Assembly: GCF_963082655.1 (NCBI RefSeq)
Contig: NC_081556.1
Location: 157,776,328 to 157,840,327, forward strand
DNA: 64,000 nt
Source: Stomoxys calcitrans
Taxonomy: Eukaryota; Arthropoda; Insecta; Diptera; Muscidae
Direction of reading: 5' to 3'
A program made the position numbers and the translations under genes. Numbering within the stretch: position 1 is the stretch's first letter; every line of letters begins with the position of its first letter. Of the stretch, positions 34,149 to 44,281 are shown piece after piece. The notes beneath the pieces were generated by a model that had not been told where the DNA came from, ran no database searches, and worked only from the letters and a program-made list of their open reading frames with translations.

Positions 34149-35340
34149 GATTTGCAGTAATAGTGCAGAGAATTGTTAACCGATTCTCTCGAAATTTGGC
34201 AGGAAGGAATTTCTCTTGACTCTCAACATTACTGATGAATCGATTCAGTTTTAGGTGTAGCTCTCATATTTATATATCGCCCGATTTTCACTTTCAGAAC
34301 CACTGCAAGCGCATTTATTGACCAATCTTGCCAACACTTTGTAAAACGCTTTTTTCGACCACAACCACAATATCTGCAAAATTTTCTCCAAATAGGTTCA
34401 GATTTAGATATAGCTCCCATATACATGTTCGTCTGATTTTAAGAAATATTGCAATAAAGTGCACATATGTTAACCGATTCTCTCGAAATTTGGCAAGAAG
34501 GATTTTCTCTTGACTCTCGACATAACTGGTGAATTTAATGGAAATCGGTTCAGATTTAGACATGGTTCATGTATATATTGGGTTGCCCAAAAAGTAATTG
34601 CGGATTTTTTAAAAGAAAGTAAATGCATTTTTAATAAAACTTAGAATAAACTTAAATCAAATATACTTTTTTACACTTTTTTTCTAAAGCAAGCTAAAAG
34701 TAACAGCTGATAACTGACAGAAGAAAGAATGCAATTACAGAGTCACAAGCTGAGTCACAAGTGAAAAAATTTGTCAACGCCGACTATATGAAAAATCCGC
34801 AATTACTTTTTGGGCAACCTTATATCGCCCGATTTTAGCAAGCACATTTATTAACCAATCTTGCCAAAATTTTTCACAACGCGTTCCTCGTTGACTACCA
34901 CAATAAGAAGTTTTCGCGAAATCGGTTCAGATTTGTATATAGCACTCATATATATATTCGTCCGATTTTGAGAAATATTTGCAATAAAGTGCTCATTTGT
35001 TAACCGGTTCTCTCGTAATTTGGTAGGAGGGATTTTCTTATAACTCTGAATATTTCGTAGAAATAGGTTCAGATAAAGATATAGCACCGGTATATATGTT
35101 CGTCAGATTTTGGGTAATTCGCATTAATGTTGTCATTTGTCAACCGTAGCTATAACAGTTTGAACATATTTGCTCGAAATATGATACGGATTGTTTAATA
35201 TCCCATCTGAAAACATACGCAGATGTCCATCAAAATTAGTTCAGAATTGGATATAGCTCCCACATTATACTTACAGGGTAGATGTAGGGTATTATACAGT
35301 CGTTACCTCCTGACTTTTGCCCATCCTTACTGGTTTCTTA
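34149..35340 (-). repeat. Family C element, inverted copy
   Basis: The terminal part 34820..35340 is the inverse of 30687 onward: GGGTAGATGTAGGGTATTAT, then GCCCATCCTTACTGG. Monomers AGGTGTAGC at 34253 and AGATATAGC at 34406 are 153 bp apart, and the next block at 34558 is 152 bp on. The mariner derivative at 34578..34820 interrupts it. Confidence 0.65.
34578..34820 (-). mobile_element. Internally deleted mariner derivative (MITE)
   Basis: 243 bp. Both mariner termini are kept (TTGGGTTGCCCAAAAAGTAA and its inverse), plus about 85 bp of the left and 145 bp of the right untranslated ends. The join is near CAAATATAC|TTTTTT and the whole transposase is missing. The ends match the element at 31346..32628 almost base for base. 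Flanked by TATA on both sides, in a C monomer where related copies read TATATATCGCCCG. Confidence 0.85.
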
Positions 35341-35884
35341 ATGTGCGGGATTAAAAAGAAGTCATTGGGCACCAAGTTAGGGCCGTGCGGTAGACGACCC
35401 ATCAATTTGACTCTTTGGCAGAAAAAATTCCCTGGTTTGAGCCGATGTGTGAGGGTTCGCATTGATATGATGAATAATGATTCGTTCGTTTCTCGTGTTC
35501 GTTTTACGAGTTTTTTTTTAAATTATTTTTTTCCAGTTTTTTTTAATTCTTTTTTTGCTGGATAGTGCTCAACAATATCCACTAGTTTCGGGGGTACACG
35601 AGTTTTAATTTTTATTTGTTGAAGTTTTGGCCGAGATTGGCTTTGTATTTCGCAATTTGTGAAGGCATTTGTGGTTTGATTTCCATTTTTGTACATGTCT
35701 TGAATTTGTGACAAAATTACAACGCAATAATTGTCCAAATCTGCTTAGTCAGTTAAAAGTTATGCAGTTCGGAAGTAAAAAAAAATAGTAGAAGTGCTAA
35801 TTGCATTTTTTGGTAAAAAGAAGTATTTTGATTGATAAGTCTTTATTGAAAAAAACTTAAAAAAAAAGCTTAAATACCTTATTT
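35341..35884. other. Intronic DNA, nothing recognised
   Basis: Poly-T patches around 35510..35560. No gene or element that I can name. Confidence 0.35.
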
Positions 35885-36911
35885 CTATACCCTCCACCAT
35901 AGGATGGGGTATACTAATTTCGTCATTCTGTTTGAAACTCCTCGAAATATTCATCTAAGACCCCATAATGTATATATTCTTGATCGTTCATGACATTTTA
36001 AGTCGATCTAGCCAGGTCCGTCGTTCGTCCGTCCGTCTGTCTGTCGAAAGCACGCTAACTTTTGAAGGAGTAAAGCTAGCCGTTTGAAATTCTGCACAAA
36101 TTGTTCTCATTAGTGTAGGTCAGTTGGGATTGTAAATGGGCTATATCAGTCCATGTTTTGATTTAACTGCCATATAAACCGATCATGGATCTTGACTTCT
36201 TGAGCCACTAGAGAGCACAATTCTTATCAGATTCGGCTGAAACTTTGCATGAGGTGTTTTATTATGACTTCCAACAACTGTGTTGAATATGGTTGGTTGA
36301 ATATGGATATGGATATGGATCGGTCCATAACCTGATATAGTTGTCATATAAACTTCTCTGGGGTCTTGACTTCTTGAGCATCTAGAGGGCGCAATTCCTA
36401 TCCGATTTGGCTGAAGTCATAACATAACACGACGTCCTTAGTTATGAATTCCAACTACTGTGCTAAGTATGCTTGATATCGGTTCATAACCTGATATAGC
36501 TGCCATATAAACCGATCTGGCATCTTGACTTCTTGAGCCTCCAGAGGGCGTAATTATTATCCGATTTGTACAACGGCTTCTCCCATGACCTTCAACATAC
36601 GTGTCAAATATAGTCCGAATCGGTCCATAGCCTGATACAGCTCCCATATAAACCGATCTCTCTATTTTATTTATTGAGCCCCTAAAGGACGCAATTCCTA
36701 CTCGAAATGGCTACAATTTTACACAAAGACTTCTACTATGGTCTGCAACATTCAATTCAATTATGGTCCGAATCGGACTATAACTTGATATAGCTCCAAT
36801 ATTAAATCAATTATTTTCTTTTATCCTTTGTTTGCCTAAAATTCATATCGGGAAAAGAACTCGACAAGTGCGATCTATGGTGGAGGCCGGCCGCTTTTAC
36901 TTTACTTGTTT
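35885..36911 (+). repeat. Family A element, damaged right end
   Basis: Left end CTATACCCTCCACCATAGG and the GTCCGTCCGTCTGTCTGTCG segment. Blocks at 36178, 36352, 36511 and 36652; the first step is lengthened by GGATAT-type reiterations near 36300 and the last shortened by a deletion. The right end jumps from CTATGGTGGAGG to CCGGCCGCTTTTAC, losing half the palindrome. Confidence 0.75.
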
Positions 36912-37410
36912 TCTTTTATTGCTTGTAGAGAGGACATACTGTAGATGATTTTTAAGTGAAATTTGAACAAGATATGTTAACTTAAACAGGTGCTATAGGC
37001 AATGTTTTATTAATCCAGTAAGGAAAGGCAAAGTCGGGACGAATATATAATACCCTATAGCACATAGTCTGCGTACTACTTTCAATATATATGGAACTTA
37101 TTGCCAAATCTAGTCAGACTTTAATTTTGGATACCTATTGAAATATCGAATAGAAGCTTGAAAAGATTTTCTTACGATAGAACAAAAATTATGGATTTCT
37201 ACAGCCTTAGAAGGCCATATCGGATGAAAGATATATATGGGAGCAATATCTAAATCTGGGACCCCAAATATAATATCTCATGCCAAATATTGAAGATATC
37301 TTACCAAAATTATGGCTTTTGCTGCCTTAAATATATATATATTGGATGAAACATATATTAGGGAGCTATACATAAATCTGGACTGATTTCTATGAAATTT
37401 TTTCTGAGCC
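36912..37410. repeat. Family C-like remnant
   Basis: ATCCAGTAAGGAAAGGCAAAG followed by ATAATACCCTATAGCAC near 37014..37065 resembles the family C end. Later ATATATATTGGATGAAACA and GGGAGCTATACATAAATC blocks are worn monomers. Confidence 0.4.
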
Positions 37411-38094
37411 GAAAATCCTGTGGGCGATAAGAAGTTTCGACTCCTTTAAGTCGCCAGGCTCTGATGATGTATCACCGGTTGAATTACAAGCTGTATCTGA
37501 TAGATTGGTTCCCTGGCTTAGACAGATATACTCAGCTTGTATCAGAATGTCATATATACCTGTAGGATAAAGGGACACGAGGATCATTTTCATTCCGAAA
37601 GCAGGAAAACCCTACTACACGAAGACTCTTGAGAGGTTGTTAGAAACATATCTTAGGGCAAAGATCCCTGGAGATCACTTGTCGCGGCAGCAGCATGCAT
37701 ATAGTAAAGGTAAATCCACTGAAACAGCCCTTCACGACCTAGTCGGCTACATAGAGGGGTCTCTCGCTGTCAAGGAATATACAATGGTAGCTTTTCTTGA
37801 CATTGAAGGTGCTTTCAATACTGTAAAACTGAGGTCAATCATGAAGTAGTTAGAGTTTTTAGGTATCAACACTACCGTAAAAAAGTTTCTAAATAACTTA
37901 CTTACTAAAAGATGCATTACGGCAGGCTTGGGATCTGTGGATCTAAAAAGATGGGTCAGCAGAGGAACACCTCGGGGAGGTGTACTGTCTCCTCTACTTG
38001 GAATAAAGCCATTAACAATATATTATTGTCTCTGGAAGAAAAAGGCGTAAAAGTGGTCGCGTATGCTGATGACTTAAGGATGCATTACAAATAA
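37411..38094 (+). pseudogene. LOA-like non-LTR reverse transcriptase fragment
   Basis: Plus-strand relic of a LINE reverse transcriptase. Successive motifs are SFKSPGSDDVSPVELQ, FIPKAGK, QQHAYSKGKSTETALHD, VAFLDIEGAFNT, SRGTPRGGVLSPLL and, after a frame change, INNILLSLEEKG...VVAYADDL, with the YADD catalytic core. Stops break it at 37568 and 37846, one frameshift follows LSPLL, and the segment between PKAGK and TLERLL looks shortened by about 15-20 residues. The EGAF and HAYSKGKSTETAL wording suggests the LOA/R1 group. The endonuclease and RNase H parts are missing. Dead copy. Confidence 0.8.
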
Positions 38095-39133
38095 TATTAC
38101 GATCATTTATATTTTTGTATCCAAATATTGAGGTTTGTAGAAAAAAATCTTGGCTCATGTTAAGAAAAATTATAGTAAAAGCAACTTCTTGAAAAAAAAT
38201 CCGCAGACTCTAAGTATATATTATATCATCAATATAAGTTAAAAATATACTGGCACTTATACACTCATGCCAAAACGCATCACTCGTCCAAAATGGTCTA
38301 AAAAAATATATATAATATACTACATAGACTACACCCCCTGAGAGTCATTGCATAGAAAAATGTATATAAACTAGAAAATTACTCATTATTAAAGTGAGTA
38401 TGTGAAGGTATGTCAATCCATTGGAGACAGGTGGTCCTAGGTCAAATTGTGATTTTCTCAACCCGTGAATTCTTTTAACAAAAGCAAATTTTTGCCAAAC
38501 TATTTAAACAAAAATTGAACTCTTATATTTTTAATTGAAACAAAATAACATTGGGTCTAAAGCTGGAAAATATCCATCCAGTTCTTCTGTTCCTCGATAT
38601 TTACAATACTTGGTGCAATTGGTGTTGGGCTAAGCCTTCTGCCAAAGCAACTGGTCAGTTCATTTTGTAATGGACAAATCACATTAAGACATTGTGCTAG
38701 GTCTATAAAATGTTTGTGTGTTTGCATGCCATCACCAACAGCCTAAAGAATTTAATGAATTTTCATGGCACAATAAAAATGTTCATGAAATATACTAACT
38801 GGGAGAAGGTTTATATACTTATTGTATACATGCATGCACATATGTACGCTAGACTTGTACAAGTTATTTAACATTACGGTCAATACACGATAAAAGAAAT
38901 TCGTTAACTCTTTGTGTGTGGCTGTGCACAACCCCCCATTCATGGGCCCGTGCTGTACGCTTTTATTAAGTCTCCGCTCTTTGAGGTCATTTGCCTGAAT
39001 ACTTTTTAATTTTATCTTTTTTTATTCTCTGCCCAATGTGTATGTATTGAGAATGTCCCCAAGAAACAGAAACGTTTATCAGCTACAATGATTTCAGCCA
39101 ACTTCCGTAATATTAATTGCATTTCTTTTTATA
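38095..39133. other. Intronic AT-rich DNA
   Basis: No element or exon recognised. Confidence 0.35.
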
Positions 39134-39440
39134 GCAAATGCAAATGTTGCCCATGAACATTTCATTAAGAAACAGGGGCACACTTCTCAGTTATCCATGA
39201 GTGCTGTCCCATTCCAGTTTAAGCTCAATGACAGGGGGCCTCCTTTTTATAGCCGAGTCCAAACGGAGTGCCGCAATGCGTCACCTCTTTGTGGAGAAGT
39301 TCATACAGTAACTCACAAATGTCGCCAGCATTAGAAGGGAATAACCACCGCTGAAAATTTTTTCTGATGTTCTCGCCAAGATTCGAACCCAGGCGTTTAG
39401 CATCTTAGGCGGACAGGCAAACCTCTGCGCTATGGTGGCC
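39134..39440 (-). mobile_element. tRNA-derived SINE
   Basis: Minus-strand copy. Tail CAAATGCAAATGTTGCCCAT, head at the right with AGATTCGAACCC (B box) and ACCTCTGCGCTATGGTGGCC. Possible imperfect duplication GCATTTCTTTTTAT / GCATTTTATTC. Confidence 0.85.
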
Positions 39441-39485
39441 TGCAGCATTTTATTCTATTCACTTAAAAAATAAAAAATATACGTA

Positions 39486-40745
39486 TACGAGGGTTGCCTT
39501 TTATATTTCGGGATTGGACAACCCTTGTGTTGCAATCTGCAAACTGACAGCTCTATCGCAAGGCTTGACATTTTTGAGGTTATACGTACTCATAACGTTT
39601 TGACATACGAACGCTATTTGTGTAGCTTATAGTAACTTGAAAGATTCATCTCGGCCAAAAAATGGAATAAATCGAGAACATTTTTATGCAATTATTTTTT
39701 ACAACTTTCGATGTGGATTAACGCATCGAAGAACTTAATTCAATTTTTGGCGATCAAGCTCCATCGAGGACCAGTGTTTATCGATGGTATGATGAATTCA
39801 ATCGAGGTTGTAGTTCACTCCAAGGGGAACTGCGTGAAGGTTGTCCAACTTCAGTTGTTGTTCCAAAAACCATTGATGCTGTGCTCCAACTGATATTGCA
39901 AGATCGTCGTGTGACCTATCGTGAGAATGAGACAATTTTTAGGCATAAGTGGGACCAGCATCCATTCAATATTGCATGAACATTTGACCGTCAAAAAAAT
40001 TTGTTTGCGTTGGATCCCACACAATTTGTCATTCGCTCAAAAAAAGGCTCGTGTCGATTGGTCAAAATAAATGCTCCAAAAATACTATCGTGGTGTTTCG
40101 AAATGCGTCTATGACATCATGACAGGTTATGAATCGTGAGTTTACGCGTATGAGCCCGAAAGTAAACAGCAGTTGACTGTATAAGTGTTTCAAAATGAAT
40201 CAAATCCAACAAAAGTTGATCGCGCACGAAGCAATTCCAAGCAAATGATCGGAAAAACTGTACATGTCGCAATCGTACCACTAGAAACACGCAGAACAAT
40301 CAATTCTGAGTGGTACACAACCATTTGTTTGCCAGTTGTCTTTCAAGAAATCAGCAAAACCAACCGCCGAATACGGATCACTCTTCACCACGAAAATGCG
40401 AGCTCTCACACATCGGCTCAAACAATTGCATTTTTGAGCACTCTGAACATCCGTTTGATGATTCATCCGCCGTATAGTCCGGACTTGGTACCGAACGATT
40501 TCTTTTTATTCTCGTACCCAAAAAAATAAAATGAGAGGTCAACGTTTTTCGACACCTGAGAAGCGGTTGATGCGATCAGAATGCATGTTTTGGAGGTACC
40601 TCAATCAGCGTGGGAAAAGTGCTTGCACAATTGGTTCAAACGCATGCAAAAGTGTACAAATGTTAATGGAAAATATTGTGAAAAACAACAAAGCGATTTT
40701 GTTTTTGTTCTGTAATCCCGAAATATAAAAGGCAACCCTCGTATA
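39486..40745 (+). mobile_element. Second mariner, decayed, clear TIRs
   Basis: Ends TACGAGGGTTGCCTTTTATA and the inverse TATAAAAGGCAACCCTCGTA, about 30 bp of inverted match extending into TTTCGGGATT, with TA at both junctions. A different mariner lineage from the one at 31346..32628. Confidence 0.88.
39655..40700 (+). pseudogene. mariner transposase remnant, multiple breaks
   Basis: Pieces of a mariner transposase in several frames: NREHFYAIIF, then YRWYDEFNRG...LQGELREG (the DNA-binding part). The longest intact piece is at 40185..40529, with TRRTINSEWYTTICLP, LHHENASSHTS and HPPYSPDLVPNDFFLF. It ends with MRGQRFSTPE. The spacing from the second catalytic position to NDFF is the expected 34, but that position is Glu (HHENA) where mariners have Asp (HDNA). 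Frameshifts and stops make it inactive. The closest kinds I recall share the wording LHHDNASSHTSAQT. Confidence 0.85.
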
Positions 40746-42712
40746 TGTGGCAAGAAACGGTGTGTTAATACAAATTAGGGGACGATTTCCTTAAAGTAGC
40801 TATGTCACAGTCATTCTCAGTAGAATAATTCCATGAAAATTAATCCTGAGATGTAGGGATAGGAAAAAAGGGAGCGTAGCCGATTATGTTATAGCCTACT
40901 GAGTGTAGTTACTTTTAATTAGAACCAAATAGTCGATTCCAAAATAGGCAAGCCCACATATCTTGTGCTGCTTTAACTGCCTTATTGAAAACATCGATTT
41001 TTTACGAAAACCCTCAATCATGTCTAATTTCGAAATAAGATCATTGCTATAACTATATATTTTTTTCTCCAATCTGTAAATTTTCTGACTAAAGTGAACA
41101 TGCATTGCAATAATTAGTTCACTTTATTCCAACTATACTATGCATATAATTTACCGAATCACATAAGTATACATTTTGTGGAGTAACAAACGGATCGGAT
41201 GTACCCACCACTGGTATATAAAGATAACTTTTGTTTGGATGTTAATTCAACACTTTTTTCTCAGTGCACCTCTCACACCTGATCCCCTGGGTTTCAAATC
41301 AGCTATAAATCGATAGATAATCTGATGTTTATGAGACATACACTGTTACCCGAGTGCTATCAGCTATAAATTTGTTTTCATTAAGTTCCTTAACTTTGAA
41401 TGTTCGTATGTATGTATACATATATGAGTGTGTATCTCGTTAATATCAACAACGAAATTATGTGTATGTTACGGTTGATTACACTTCTCGCACAATGATC
41501 GGTTAAAAACAAACATTTAACATCAAATTGCCGGCATTGCGTCACATGGTCGCCTGCAAGATTATTTGGCGATAGCCCCTCCCATGCGCCATTCCATTTT
41601 CCTTTATTCCCCCCTCAGCGCAATTATTAATGTGAGCACAAAATTCACACAATAACCACATTTCTTGGCTCTTTACAGACCAATTAACCATGTGTGGGAC
41701 GTGGGGGTAGATATGCAAGCATGTGCGACTGAGTGCGCCAAGAACTCGTAAACAAAATAAAATCCATGAAAACGATATCAAGGCAAACAAAAAAAACCAA
41801 AAATTGAGGAGCGCATTGCGAGCACAGTTTATATGTGTGAGAGTGTAGCGGATAACTGGATGCCGCTGGATGAATTTTTGCCACAATCTTTTTTTTTTCA
41901 CTGCTTGCGAACAAACTTTTGTTTACTTGCATATGTATGTGTGTGCCTTAAAGTCCATCGTTTTAGTTTTTCCTCATTTGTAATGGTATTAAGCACACAT
42001 CTGGCAGCTAGTAAATACTTGATTCTCACTAAACACACACAGACAAACCCTTACACACATGCATACATCAAAAGTATGTTCAGTTATCTATTTCTCCCTT
42101 AACTGACATTGATAAGGGTCTCTATCATAGAAGGGTTTGAGTTATTCGCCTATTCGTAACGTCATTTCCAAATCTGTTGTTGCGTTAAAGGCAATAATCT
42201 CATAGACATATCGTAGCCATTGTCACGTGACCAGGTCGATAACATGGCAATGCATAGTGAGCTAGAAACATCGGCAAAGCATATCAAATTACAGTGTTTG
42301 TTTGCAGATTTAAAAATTCGTATGGTAAGATGTACATTAAGAGTCGACTAAAATAGAATCTAAAATCCAAAGAGTCCTTATATCTTAAAAAAAATAAATA
42401 TCTGTGGACATTTAAAAAAAACTTATCTCGAGATAAGACAATTTTCCAGGATTTTTATTATAAATGTATCCTTTGAAGGCGGTTCTTTCTGTGCCACCAG
42501 AGTCTTTCTACAATTTGGTCAAATCAACAAATCTTCGTTCTTTTGTGAAATTCCATATGACAAAGAACATAAATCAATTTAGTTGCCCGTTTTTCAAAAG
42601 ATTCGAAAAAGTCCTTTTTACAAAATAACTTATTTCAATGTAATTGGTTTTTTTCAAGAGTGCTTTTGACAAAGCAACATATTTCAATATATTTCCACTT
42701 TTTATTGAATGT
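40746..42712. other. Intronic DNA, mostly single-copy-looking
   Basis: A family C-like end trace (GGGAGCGTAGCCGATTATG) lies near 40870. The region 41400..42100 has ACATATATGAGTGTG and CACACACATGCATAC patches. No exon recognised. Confidence 0.35.
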
Positions 42713-42725
42713 CAGTTTCATAAAA

Positions 42726-43037
42726 GGCCACCGTAGCGCAGAGGTTAGCATGTCCGCCTATGACGCTGAACGCCGGGGTTCGAATCCTGACGAGACCATC
42801 AGACAAAATTTTCAACTGTGGTTTTCCCCTCCTAATGCTGGCAACATTTGTGAAGTACCTTTCCATGTAAAACTTCTCTCTAAAGAGGTGTCGCACTGCG
42901 ACACGCTGTTCGGACTCGGCTAAAAAAGGAGGACCATTATCATTGAGCTTAAAACTTGAATCGGACTGCACTCATTGATATGTGAGAAGTTTGGCCCTGT
43001 TCCTTAGTGGAATGTTCAGGGGCAAAATTTGCATTTG
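42726..43037 (+). mobile_element. tRNA-derived SINE with perfect 13-bp TSD
   Basis: Full-length plus-strand copy. Head GGCCACCGTAGCGCAGAGGT, B box GGTTCGAATCC, tail AATTTGCATTTG. CAGTTTCATAAAA at 42713..42725 is repeated at 43038..43050, so both limits are exact. The perfect duplication indicates a recent LINE-driven insertion. Confidence 0.95.
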
Positions 43038-43050
43038 CAGTTTCATAAAA

Positions 43051-44019
43051 AACATAATTCAATATAGGATGCCATAATTTCATTTTTGTTGCTTAATATA
43101 AATTTGACAAAACAACATATTTTATTATATATAAATTTTTCAGAAGCGGTTAGTTCTTGATATTGGAAACCTCGTGTGAGAATAGACGACTTTATCTTAT
43201 TAGCCGCCCATATTTGCTTACATTGATACACAAAAAGTTTTGTATACCATTTTAGGTGTTTTTTCGCTCTACTGTAAAATTCGTATTTTCGAGATAGGTT
43301 GTTTTATCAAATGTCCACATATATGGTACAGCAATGCAGACTGATGATGGAGCTTAGTTAGCTTCGAAATCGTGATCTCTTCAGCCTGCCCAATGCATTA
43401 ATCGCAACCACATTTTGCCTAAAACTTTTTAAAAAAGGTTTTATTTTGCTTACTATTCTTAATAGAAACAAAAACAAACCCTACATTGGTTTCAGTTTGA
43501 AAAGAAAATCTAACAACAACTTTTTACATTATATTAAAATATACTTTTATATTATATTTTTTTATTTATTCCTGCATAATATTGCTGCGTTTTTTCAGTA
43601 TGAGGAGGAACATTACCGGCGGATCCGAACATTTCAGTTTAATTTCAGCCTTAATTAGAACAAAAAAAACTTTCTTCTCTCTAATATCCAAGGAGAAACA
43701 TCATTAACTGCCTGTCCCATTAACTTTGTGTCACTGAAAGTGAGTGGTTTCATTTCGCTTTAATGTCAAAACCAGCTGATTTCATAAAGGAAAAAGATAT
43801 GTTTGAGTGACTCGAGTCACTCATTTCAGTGAAACAAAATTAGTGGGATAGGCAGTAAGTCTTTGGAGGCTTATGAAGTCACATTGGGGTAACGGAGAAC
43901 AGTTGTAAACCTATCTGGACTGTATTTAGTAAGGATGCTGAAGGGCACTTCCTTAATATGGAAGTCAAGTCAGAAGTCATATCATAGGCAAAATTTCAAA
44001 TGCATATTTTTATCCGATT
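43051..44019. other. Intronic DNA, nothing recognised
   Basis: AT-rich. An inverted pair around GAGTGACTCGAGTCACTC (43804..43821) is a perfect 18-bp palindrome. CACTGAAAGTGAGTGG near 43730 and CACTCATTTCAGTGAAAC near 43817 are partly inverse to each other. Confidence 0.4.
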
Positions 44020-44281
44020 CAAGTTTAAGGTCAATGATAAGGGGCCTCCTTTTTATAGCCCAGTCCGATCGGTGTGGCGTAGCTCGACATCACTTTGAGA
44101 GAAGTTTGCACATGGCTGCCATACCATTTTTTTTAAATGGCGTGGTTCCTCAAAAATTTCGCCAGCATTAGGAGGGGATAACCACAGCTGAAATATGTTT
44201 TCTGATGTTCAAGCCAGGACTCGAATCCAGGCGTTTAGCGTCATAGGCGGATATGCTAACCTCTGCGCAACGGTGGTGTCC
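44020..44281 (-). mobile_element. tRNA-derived SINE, 3'-shortened
   Basis: Minus-strand copy without its extreme tail. CAAGTTTAAGGTCAATGATA to GCCAGGACTCGAATCC (B box mutated) and CTAACCTCTGCGCAACGG. An internal insertion with ACCATTTTTTTTAAATGG lies near 44123. Confidence 0.8.
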
